6,116 nucleotides of DNA from JANYGA01 sp043743145 (lineage in GTDB: Bacteria > Vulcanimicrobiota > Vulcanimicrobiia > Vulcanimicrobiales > Vulcanimicrobiaceae). Position 1 is the stretch's first letter. Each line of letters begins with the position of its first letter. Below are positions 1-5,555 of the stretch, in pieces. The stretch is from contig JAYTXC010000299.1 of the NCBI GenBank assembly GCA_043743145.1, forward strand, positions 1 through 6,116, in the 5' to 3' direction. The notes under the pieces are model-generated. The model had not been told where the DNA came from. It did no database searches and saw only the letters and a program-made list of their open reading frames with translations. The translations under genes were made by a program, and so were the position numbers.

Positions 1-109
1 CGCGGTAGCCGCGGTCGGCAAGTTCGAGGGCGCTCGTGAGGGCGACTTGGGCGCTGCCACCATCGATGAAGGCGGTATCGCAGACGAGCACGAGATGGCA
101 GACGGTCAC
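1..109 (-). CDS. Glycosyltransferase, N-terminal fragment (cut by window edge)
   Basis: Only the first 36 codons are inside the window; the gene continues past the left edge. Reading from GTG at 109, the peptide has a hydrophobic first beta strand (LVLVCDTAF), a glycine turn (IDGGSAQVAL) and a helix ending in LADRGYR. This is the usual opening of the N-terminal Rossmann domain of GT4/GT-B glycosyltransferases, where a GG turn precedes the first helix and the acceptor is bound. The start is inferred: a weak purine-rich GAGACGG lies about 5 bases upstream, and a later in-frame GTG (codon 7) is possible. It lies 78 bases downstream of the complete glycosyltransferase at 188-1240 on the same strand, so the two are probably co-transcribed in a polysaccharide cluster. 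The catalytic C-terminal half is not visible, so the family is inferred from a short segment only. Confidence 0.6.
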   Translation of the reverse strand, partial: MTVCHLVLVCDTAFIDGGSAQVALTSALELADRGYR

Positions 110-128
110 AGAACCGTCTCGATTCGAA

Positions 129-151
129 GCGCCAGCGGACGTCTCCGGCGC
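129..151 (-). other. Possible bulged hairpin between two glycosyltransferase genes
   Basis: On the minus strand this segment can fold with GCGC-CGGA pairing to TCCG-GCGC around a GACG loop, with a 3-base CTG bulge on one side. It sits about 20 bases before the GTG start of the downstream glycosyltransferase. No run of T follows, so it is not a typical intrinsic terminator. In a sequence this GC-rich, such a stem can arise by chance. Confidence 0.15.
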
Positions 152-187
152 GAATGAAGTAAAGATGCACTTGCAGACGGGCGCGTT

Positions 188-1240
188 CTAACGATGGAGG
201 GCCTCGGCGTACACCGCCTCCATGTCATCGCAGTAGCGTTGCGCGGTGAAGCGTTCGAGTCGGGCGCCCGCGCTCGCGCGCGCAGCGTCGAGCGCCTGGC
301 GATCGCCGAGCAGCGTGTCGAGGGCGCGCGCGAGGGCGGTTTCGTCACCCGGCGGGACGAGGATGCCGGCAGCTCCCTTATCGAGGGCTTCGGGGATACC
401 GCCCACATTCGATGCGACGATCGCGCAGCCGGCTTCGCGCGCCTCGGAGAGCACCATGCCGAAGGGTTCTTTGCGCGACGCAAGGACGAAAATGTCAGCC
501 GCGCGCATGTAGCGTTCGGGGCGTGGTTCGAAGCCCGTAAAATGAATGCGCGCTGCCGCACTGCTCGCGCGTGCTTGGGCTTCAAAGGCGACTCGGTCGG
601 GGCCGTTACCGACGATGTAAAGATGTGCACTCCGGTTCGTCGTTCGTTCGAACGCCGCGATGAGCACGTCGATGCCTTTGCGGATAAAGAGGCCGGCGAC
701 CGTGACGATGGCGGGATGCGCGAGGGCGACGGGCGCGACGTCGCCCGCACGGCGACGGCGCGGTCCATCGAGCGCGCCGATGGTTACGACGCGCAGCTTC
801 GCTTGGGGAATGCCGCGGCGTGCCATCGCCGCCGCAACGGCGACGCTGTTTGCGGTAACGAGATCGCCCAGGCCCATCGCGATCGCGCTGCGTTGAAATT
901 CGTTATGCACCGTCGTGACGATGCGGTAGCGCGACCGCAGGCGCATCGTGCGCGCGAGGACGGCACCCGTCATCATCTGTGCGTGTACGATATCGGGATC
1001 GTAGAGCGCGACGATGTGTCGAAAGTTCGCCGCCGCGCGTGCGATGCCGCGCGGCGTGCGGCGTTGATCGAGGGAGAAAATCGTTACACCGTGGTCGCGT
1101 AACAGCGGCTCGAAGTCGCCGCCGGCCGAGGCGACGGCGACATCGTGGCGTGCGGCCGCGAGCGCGGCGAGGTCGACCGTGCTATTGACGATCCCGTTGC
1201 CCACTTCGAGGAGATCGCCGATCACGTGTAAGACGCGCAC
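188..1240 (-). CDS. GT4-family (GT-B fold) glycosyltransferase
   Basis: Predicted retaining glycosyltransferase of 350 residues that moves a sugar from a nucleotide donor to a glycan or lipid acceptor at the cytoplasmic membrane face. The N-terminal domain starts with strand RVLHVIGDL (2-10), then a glycine turn EVGNGIVNS (12-20), with DPDIVHAQ at 81-88. The C-terminal donor domain has VAGLFIRKGIDVL (181-193, with Lys188 in the RKG motif), YIVGNGP (208-214), and the signature KEPFGMVLSEA (257-267). Here Glu258 and Glu266 form the EX7E pair, followed by NVGGIPE (278-284) and ILVPPGDE (293-300). The usual PNGxD interdomain motif is not recognisable; TIGALDG (153-159) stands in its place. GTG at 1240 is chosen because it begins just before the first beta strand. 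An in-frame TTG at 1300 would add 20 unstructured residues. No strong ribosome binding site is seen. It probably forms an operon with the glycosyltransferase fragment at 1-109. Donor and acceptor cannot be told. Confidence 0.9.
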   Translation of the reverse strand: MRVLHVIGDLLEVGNGIVNSTVDLAALAAARHDVAVASAGGDFEPLLRDHGVTIFSLDQRRTPRGIARAAANFRHIVALYDPDIVHAQMMTGAVLARTMRLRSRYRIVTTVHNEFQRSAIAMGLGDLVTANSVAVAAAMARRGIPQAKLRVVTIGALDGPRRRRAGDVAPVALAHPAIVTVAGLFIRKGIDVLIAAFERTTNRSAHLYIVGNGPDRVAFEAQARASSAAARIHFTGFEPRPERYMRAADIFVLASRKEPFGMVLSEAREAGCAIVASNVGGIPEALDKGAAGILVPPGDETALARALDTLLGDRQALDAARASAGARLERFTAQRYCDDMEAVYAEALHR

Positions 1241-1293
1241 GGGTCGGTAGTGCGCCTTCGTGCACGGGCGGTCCCGTGGCGGGTGTCGGGTGG

Positions 1294-1314
1294 GCGGCAA
1301 CCGTAATTTGCCGC
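1294..1314. repeat. Perfect 7-bp inverted repeat abutting the glycyl-tRNA synthetase start codon
   Basis: The arms GCGGCAA (1294-1300) and TTGCCGC (1308-1314) are perfectly complementary around the 7-base spacer CCGTAAT. The right arm ends one base before ATG 1315. It lies in the 74-base gap between divergent genes, so it could be an operator dyad, or an RNA hairpin occupying the place where a Shine-Dalgarno sequence would be expected. It is far too short for a T-box leader. Its function is unproven. Confidence 0.5.
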
Positions 1315-2658
1315 ATGACCACGAGCGAAGAACGACCCCGCGTCACCATGGAAGAAATCACCGCGCTTGCGAAACGACGCGGTTTTATCTTTCAATCGAG
1401 CGAAATCTACGGTGGTCTCGGTGGGTTCTTCGATTACGGTCCCCTCGGTGCGATCCTCAAGCGCAATGTCAAAAACGCGTGGTGGCGCGAGATGGTCGAG
1501 TTGCGCGATGATGTCGTCGGGTTCGATTCGAGCATCATCATGCATCCGAGCACGTGGATCGCGTCGGGGCACGTCGCGAATTTTTCCGATAAGATGGTCG
1601 ATTGCAAGAACTGTAAACATCGCTTTCGCGCCGATCATCTGCCTTCGCTCGAGAAGTGCCCCGATTGCGGGATGCGCGACACGCTCACCGAACCGCGCGC
1701 GTTCAATCTCATGCTGCAGACGAGCATCGGACCGATGGAAGATTCGTCGTCGCGCGCGTACCTGCGCCCCGAAACCGCTCAGGGCATGTTCGTCAATTTT
1801 AAGAACGTCTATCAAAGCGCGCGCAAACGTCCGCCCTTCGGCATCGCTCAAATCGGCAAGTCTTTTCGCAACGAGATCACGCCCGGCAACTTTACTTTTC
1901 GGATGCGCGAATTCGAACAAGCGGAACTCGAGTATTTCGTGCCCGACGACGGCAACGATCTCCGGGCGTACGAAGCATGGGTCATCGCGCGTAAGAAGTG
2001 GTACAGCGATTACGGCGTGCGCGAAGACCGGTTACGATTCTACGAACTCACGCCGCAGGAGCGCCCGCATTACGCGAAAGCCGGTACCGACGTCGAGTAT
2101 CTTTTCCCGTGGGGTTGGGGCGAGCTCGAATCGATCGCGCACCGCGGCACGTACGATCTCGACGCGCACATGACGCTCTCGGGCAAAGACTTGCAGTTCT
2201 TCGACGAAGCGAGCAAGTCGAAGTATACGCCGATCCTCATCGAGAGTTCGGCGGGTATGGATCGTACGGCGCTTACGATGCTCGTCGATGCGTACGAAAC
2301 CGAAACGATCAAGGATGCGGAATCGGGGAAAGAGAGCACACGCGTGGTGTTGCGCTTCCACCCGAAAATTGCGCCCGTTCAGGTCGGCGTCTTTCCGCTC
2401 GCGCGCAACAAGCCCGAGCTTGTGGAACTCGCGCGCGGTATCGAGCGCGATTTGCGCCATGTCGCCCGGACGATGTACGACGAGGGCAACGTCGGCCAGC
2501 TCTATCGTCGTCAAGACGAAATCGGAACGCCGTTCTGCATCATGGTCGATTTCCAATCGTTAGAAGATGGTACGGTGACCGTACGCGAACGCGACTCGAT
2601 GCGTCAGGAGCGCGTGGGTGCGGCGAGTCTGCGCGTGTATCTTGACGAGCGACTCTGA
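1315..2658 (+). CDS. glyQS: Glycyl-tRNA synthetase, single-chain alpha2 type
   Basis: Class II aminoacyl-tRNA synthetase (447 aa) that attaches glycine to tRNA-Gly in the cytoplasm. The order is typical of the dimeric bacterial/eukaryote-like type, not the alpha2beta2 GlyQ/GlyS type. An N-terminal SSEIYGGLGGFFDYGPLG lies at 28-45. A four-cysteine zinc site (Cys97, Cys100, Cys115, Cys118) is followed by LTEPRAFNLM (124-133) and RPETAQGMFVNF (151-162). Motif 2 is FRNEITPGNFTFRMREFEQ (184-202), then GTDVEYLFPWGWGELE (257-272), motif 3 ESSAGMDR (310-317), and a C-terminal anticodon-binding domain with RRQDEIGTPF (398-407) and LEDGTVTVRERD (416-427). Motif 3 reads ESS where family members usually have EPS. 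ATG 1315 is preferred: an in-frame GTG at 1276 would run into the divergent gap, while ATG 1348 would still leave all motifs intact. No clear Shine-Dalgarno precedes any candidate, and the inverted repeat at 1294-1314 fills that space. The neighbours are functionally unrelated. Confidence 0.97.
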   Translation: MTTSEERPRVTMEEITALAKRRGFIFQSSEIYGGLGGFFDYGPLGAILKRNVKNAWWREMVELRDDVVGFDSSIIMHPSTWIASGHVANFSDKMVDCKNCKHRFRADHLPSLEKCPDCGMRDTLTEPRAFNLMLQTSIGPMEDSSSRAYLRPETAQGMFVNFKNVYQSARKRPPFGIAQIGKSFRNEITPGNFTFRMREFEQAELEYFVPDDGNDLRAYEAWVIARKKWYSDYGVREDRLRFYELTPQERPHYAKAGTDVEYLFPWGWGELESIAHRGTYDLDAHMTLSGKDLQFFDEASKSKYTPILIESSAGMDRTALTMLVDAYETETIKDAESGKESTRVVLRFHPKIAPVQVGVFPLARNKPELVELARGIERDLRHVARTMYDEGNVGQLYRRQDEIGTPFCIMVDFQSLEDGTVTVRERDSMRQERVGAASLRVYLDERL

Positions 2659-2743
2659 GTCGAAGCAGGCGCAAACCAACGAAAGAGTCAGCGCGTTTGC
2701 CAAGCGCGAAAAGCCACGATCGAGCACAGAGTTGAGAACAGCG

Positions 2744-2749
2744 AAGGGG
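2744..2749 (+). promoter_or_regulatory. Strong ribosome binding site for the first methyltransferase
   Basis: AAGGGG with an 8-base spacer precedes ATG 2758. This fixes that ATG as the start rather than the in-frame ATG at 2767. Confidence 0.7.
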
Positions 2750-2757
2750 ATATCGAG

Positions 2758-3420
2758 ATGAGTACCATGCGGCGGATCGCGCAGCCTCGAGCCGTTGGAG
2801 GCATTGCCGAAAAAGTAAGGGAGCTCGTCGAGCATCTTCCGAGATCCGCACGAGTCCTCGATGCGGCTTGCGGAGAGGGATACTTGAGTGAAGAACTTTC
2901 AATTGCTGGGTTCTCGGATTTCACGTGTGTCGATCTCGATGTTTCGGGCTTTAAACTCGATCGATCGAAATTCAAGTTTGTCGTTGCAGACCTCAATGGT
3001 CCGCTACCCTTTCCCGATGGTTCGTTCGACATTATCATCGGGAGTGAAACGATCGAACATTTAGAAAATCCGAGTGCTTACTTGCGCGAACTCAACCGGA
3101 TCTTGGCCGTAAATGGTGTGATCATTCTGACAACACCGAATGTATCGACGCTCTCGGCACGTATCCGGTTTCTCTTGACCGGTAATCCCGAATGGTTTCG
3201 TTTAGATAATTATCTTATCGACGGTCACATCACCGTATTACCGGAGATCGTACTCGAACGTCTGATTCAAGCAGCGGGCCTGCGTGTGGAGACAAAGACC
3301 TACAACGTTGGTTATCTGCCGATCATCAGCCGAAATCCAAAATTTCGGTTACGAAAAAAGTTGCTCACGCCACTCTTCGGCTGGATTTGCGTGTATCGTC
3401 TCATGCGAAGCGGCGCTTGA
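2758..3420 (+). CDS. Class I SAM-dependent methyltransferase (MetW/UbiG-like core)
   Basis: A 220-residue soluble methyltransferase. The SAM-binding Rossmann core is clear: motif I VLDAACGEGYL at 33-43, the acidic residue after strand 2 (VDLD, Asp59), VVADLNGPLPFPDGSFDIII at 75-94, then the ETIEHLENP helix (97-105) and a strand-turn ending ILTTPN (123-128). These are features of the Methyltransf_11/UbiG/MetW group. The C-terminal part (about 130-220) is variable, with a basic tail (KFRLRKK), and probably carries acceptor recognition. The start is supported by AAGGGG 8 bases upstream. It begins 99 bases after the glycyl-tRNA synthetase and is followed after 61 bases by a second, different methyltransferase on the same strand. 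Its sampled lines are 38-48% G+C, well below the flanking core genes, which suggests transfer from another genome or weak selection on composition. The substrate is unknown; a sugar, lipid or secondary-metabolite intermediate is possible. Confidence 0.88.
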   Translation: MSTMRRIAQPRAVGGIAEKVRELVEHLPRSARVLDAACGEGYLSEELSIAGFSDFTCVDLDVSGFKLDRSKFKFVVADLNGPLPFPDGSFDIIIGSETIEHLENPSAYLRELNRILAVNGVIILTTPNVSTLSARIRFLLTGNPEWFRLDNYLIDGHITVLPEIVLERLIQAAGLRVETKTYNVGYLPIISRNPKFRLRKKLLTPLFGWICVYRLMRSGA

Positions 3421-3470
3421 TTCAAATGATGCGTCGCACGCTTGCATCCATGTCGCGAAACTCTCGGCTC

Positions 3471-3477
3471 AGGGTAG
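3471..3477 (+). promoter_or_regulatory. Ribosome binding site that decides a TTG start
   Basis: AGGGTAG lies 7 bases (counted from AGGG) before TTG 3482. No in-frame ATG exists between the end of the previous gene and the methyltransferase core, so this site is the main support for a TTG start. Confidence 0.45.
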
Positions 3478-3481
3478 CGTT

Positions 3482-4204
3482 TTGAAAGAAGGCGATCATT
3501 TCGATGGTATTGCGTCGAGATATATTCAAGCGGTATCCGCTTTAGCGACGATTTACCAGCAGGCTTCTGAGCAAGTGACCCCTCTGCTACGCGGTCGACG
3601 TGTGGTTGATGTCGGAAGTGGAGGGACGTTCGCTTATGATACTTCCGCTCCGTCGAGCATCGTCGCCATGGACGTTTCCAATGGCATGTTAGATCTCATA
3701 AACGAAGATCATATCGAAAAGGTCATCGGCGACGCGCGAGATTTTGGACCGATTGCCGATGGTTCGTTCGACGCGGTCGTCTTCGGTCTCGTTCTCCATC
3801 ATGTGACTGGTAATTCCCGCTCTCAGACGGAAGCGACACTTCGTGACGTGCTGCGAGTCGCAAGAACGAAAATTCGAAAAGACGGCTTCGTCGTTATTCT
3901 TGAATCGGTCGTCAACCCGGTTGCGTATTTTTTAGAAACCTTACTTTACCCGGCGACGCAGTGGATTCTCGGGCGCTCCGGTAAGGCAATGATTTTGTTA
4001 TTTTCGGACCGGACGATTCAGAAAGCCGTTCAGTCTTCGTTTGGGCGTGAATTCTTTAAAATGAAGCACGTGACATTAGTTTCTCCGCGCTCGTTCGATC
4101 CTCTGGCTGGTAGCTACCCGGGATTCATCAATATTCCAAGTTGGATAAGTCCGATTTATTTCAAATTGTACGTGATCGAATTTTCTGCGACCGCTCAAAT
4201 ATAA
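3482..4204 (+). CDS. Class I SAM-dependent methyltransferase (Methyltransf_11/UbiE-like core), TTG start
   Basis: A 240-residue methyltransferase counted from TTG 3482. After an N-terminal segment FDGIASRYIQ (8-17), typical of UbiE-like enzymes, come motif I VVDVGSGGTFA (41-51), the acidic strand-2 residue AMDVS (Asp64), GDARDFGPIADGSFDAVVFG (83-102) and LVLHHV (103-108), then strand FVVILESV (136-143). The C-terminal part has a long hydrophobic run (NPVAYFLETLLYPATQWI, 145-162, and AMILLF, 169-174) that may cover a lipophilic substrate pocket or contact the membrane. The frame stays open upstream into the previous gene, to a GTG at 3284. That upstream part has no methyltransferase character and overlaps the previous gene in another frame, so it is left out. 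AGGG 7 bases upstream supports the TTG. The 3' end is very AT-rich (4141-4200 is 37% G+C). It is not a duplicate of the preceding methyltransferase, since the motifs differ. The substrate is unknown. Confidence 0.85.
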   Translation: MKEGDHFDGIASRYIQAVSALATIYQQASEQVTPLLRGRRVVDVGSGGTFAYDTSAPSSIVAMDVSNGMLDLINEDHIEKVIGDARDFGPIADGSFDAVVFGLVLHHVTGNSRSQTEATLRDVLRVARTKIRKDGFVVILESVVNPVAYFLETLLYPATQWILGRSGKAMILLFSDRTIQKAVQSSFGREFFKMKHVTLVSPRSFDPLAGSYPGFINIPSWISPIYFKLYVIEFSATAQI

Positions 4205-4224
4205 ACTCGCTTAACCTGTGTGGT

Positions 4225-4242
4225 GACCGCCGCGTTGCGGTC
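4225..4242. terminator. Possible bidirectional hairpin between convergent genes
   Basis: GACCGC (4225-4230) and GCGGTC (4237-4242) form a perfect 6-bp stem with a 6-base loop, in the 94-base gap where the methyltransferase and arginine transcripts converge. Position favours a terminator serving both strands. Neither side has a T run after the stem, so it is not a canonical intrinsic terminator. The rest of the gap shows only a run of six G at 4289-4294. Confidence 0.3.
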
Positions 4243-4298
4243 CTCCGCTTCGACGTGAAATCGCTGTCCGGCGGAACGACGCAAGGAAGGGGGGTGCG

Positions 4299-5552
4299 CT
4301 ACGACAGCGCGACGACGACGCGTTCGAAGCGCGCGAGCATGTCGTCGATCTGCTGCGCCGTGATGATTAACGGCGGCACGAAACGCAGGGTGTTTTCGCC
4401 TGCGGCGTTGAGGAGCAACTGTTCCCGCTCGCGCGCAGCTTCTACGAAAAGCTTGGCCTCGTGAGTCGTGCAGACTGGTAGGCCGATCATCAACCCCGCA
4501 CCGCGCGGCGCGCCGAAGATGTCTGGCCGCAGCGTGCTAATACGAGCGAGACCTGCTCGCAGGCGCGCTCCGACGACCGTGACATGCGCGTCGAGATCCA
4601 TCTCGTCGCGCACGCGAAGGTGCGCGAGGGCGGCCGCACACGGAATGGGCGAACCGCCGAATGTCGTGCCGTGATCGCCGGGCTGCAGGCCGCTCGCTGC
4701 CCTCGCCTCGATGAGAACGGCTCCGATCGGCACGCCGTTGGAAAGGGCTTTTGCGATCGTGACGAGGTCGGGACGCACGCCTAGTGCTTGAAACGCGAAG
4801 AGCGAGCCGAGCCGACCCATACCGCACTGGATTTCGTCGAAGATGAGCAGCGCGCCACGTTCGGTGCAGAATTGTCGCGCCGCCTGCAGATAAGCGAGAT
4901 CGGCGGGCTTCACGCCGCCCTCGCCTTGAATCGGCTCGATGAGGAACGCGGCCGTTGTCTCGTCGATCGCGGCGTCGAGCGCGGCGATATCGTTGAACGG
5001 TACGTACTTGAAACCGAGCGGCAACGGCTCGAAACCCTCGTGATACTTTGCGTTCGCTGTTGCGGCGAGTGCGCCCATCGTGCGTCCGTGGAATGAACCC
5101 GTGCACGACAAGATCGTCCGCCGCTGCGTCTCGCCACGTCGAAAGGCGAGTTTGCGCGCGAGTTTGATCGCGGCTTCATTCGCTTCGGCACCGGAGTTAC
5201 AGAAGAAAACGCGCTCGAGACCCGAGCGCTCCGCGAGTTCGTTCGCGAGCTGACCCGCAGGCTCGTGATGGAAGAGATTGCTCGCTTGTACGAGCGTAGC
5301 GGCCTGCGTCGCGATCGCTTGGGTAATTGCGGGATGGGCGTGTCCAAGCGCGCAGACCGCGATGCCGGCGACCATGTCGAGATAGCGCACGCCGTTCGTG
5401 TCGATAAGCTCGCAACCTTCGCCGCGTGCGATCGTAATCGGCGCGCGGGAATAGTTTTGCAAGAGATGCGGATGATCGGCCGCAACCGCAACCGCAACCG
5501 GTGCGATGGCGCCTGCGGCGGGAGCGATGGCGGCGGCTTGCGTGCGAAACAT
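4299..5552 (-). CDS. argD: Acetylornithine aminotransferase
   Basis: PLP-dependent class III aminotransferase (417 aa) that converts N-acetylglutamate 5-semialdehyde plus glutamate to N2-acetylornithine, a step of arginine synthesis in the cytoplasm. Visible features, in order, are YLDMVAGIAVCALGHAHP (57-74), FFCNSGAEANEAAIKLAR (116-133), GSFHGRTMGALAAT (152-165), EPIQGEGGV (206-214), FDEIQCGMGR (238-247) with the cofactor-ring aspartate Asp239, and TIAKALSNGVPIGA (265-278) with Schiff-base Lys268. GDHGTTFGGSP (292-302) follows, and LRFVPPLII (389-397) marks the substrate region. GGSP replaces the common GGNP. The first 25 residues are an Ala/Val-rich extension before HPHLLQNYSR, longer than usual. 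ATG 5552 is supported by AGGA 8 bases upstream, inside the end of argJ, 3 bases away. Other class III enzymes (succinylornithine or GABA transaminases) look similar, but the argJ neighbour settles ArgD. Confidence 0.96.
   Translation of the reverse strand: MFRTQAAAIAPAAGAIAPVAVAVAADHPHLLQNYSRAPITIARGEGCELIDTNGVRYLDMVAGIAVCALGHAHPAITQAIATQAATLVQASNLFHHEPAGQLANELAERSGLERVFFCNSGAEANEAAIKLARKLAFRRGETQRRTILSCTGSFHGRTMGALAATANAKYHEGFEPLPLGFKYVPFNDIAALDAAIDETTAAFLIEPIQGEGGVKPADLAYLQAARQFCTERGALLIFDEIQCGMGRLGSLFAFQALGVRPDLVTIAKALSNGVPIGAVLIEARAASGLQPGDHGTTFGGSPIPCAAALAHLRVRDEMDLDAHVTVVGARLRAGLARISTLRPDIFGAPRGAGLMIGLPVCTTHEAKLFVEAAREREQLLLNAAGENTLRFVPPLIITAQQIDDMLARFERVVVALS
5481..5500. repeat. Short hexanucleotide tandem repeat inside the argD 5' end
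   Basis: CGCAAC occurs three times in tandem plus two further bases. On the coding (minus) strand it encodes alternating Ala and Val (about residues 19-24) in the N-terminal extension of ArgD. Because the unit is six bases, slippage would change length without shifting the frame. Confidence 0.6.
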
Positions 5553-5555
5553 AGC

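Noticed and set aside
106..768. Minus-strand open frame in another phase of the GT4 gene (220 codons)
   Set aside because: Ser/Arg/Pro-rich low-complexity translation overlapping the real gene in a different phase, with no recognisable domain.
194..1102. Long plus-strand open frame (302 codons) opposite the GT4 gene
   Set aside because: Its translation is rich in Arg, Ala and Asp with no family motifs, while the minus strand carries a full set of GT4 motifs. It is a GC-driven antisense shadow.
1298..1300. TTG as the start of the GT4 glycosyltransferase
   Set aside because: It would add 20 Pro/Arg-rich residues before the first beta strand and place the start inside the inverted repeat next to the divergent gene. 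GTG 1240 fits the fold better.
1241..1314. T-box or other riboswitch upstream of the glycyl-tRNA synthetase
   Set aside because: The gap is only 74 bases and has no T-box sequence, specifier stem or terminator/antiterminator pair.
1222..1920. Minus-strand open frame antisense to the glycyl-tRNA synthetase (232 codons)
   Set aside because: It lies opposite the zinc-site and motif-2 coding region and has no domain features, so it is an antisense shadow.
1998..2645. Plus-strand open frame in a second phase of the glycyl-tRNA synthetase (215 codons)
   Set aside because: Arg-rich translation typical of a frame shadow in high-GC coding DNA.
2650..2662. CGACT-CTG-AGTCG hairpin over the stop codon of the glycyl-tRNA synthetase as a terminator
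   Set aside because: The stem is only 5 bp with a 3-base loop and no T run follows; it partly lies in coding sequence.
2671..2700. GCAAAC ... GTTTGC inverted repeat in the gap before the first methyltransferase
   Set aside because: The arms are 6 bases with an 18-base spacer, and no promoter elements are seen around it; this is likely by chance.
3284..3481. Upstream extension of the second methyltransferase from GTG 3284
   Set aside because: It overlaps the end of the first methyltransferase in another phase, and the residues before 3482 look non-coding (Cys/Ser/His-rich, no family resemblance).
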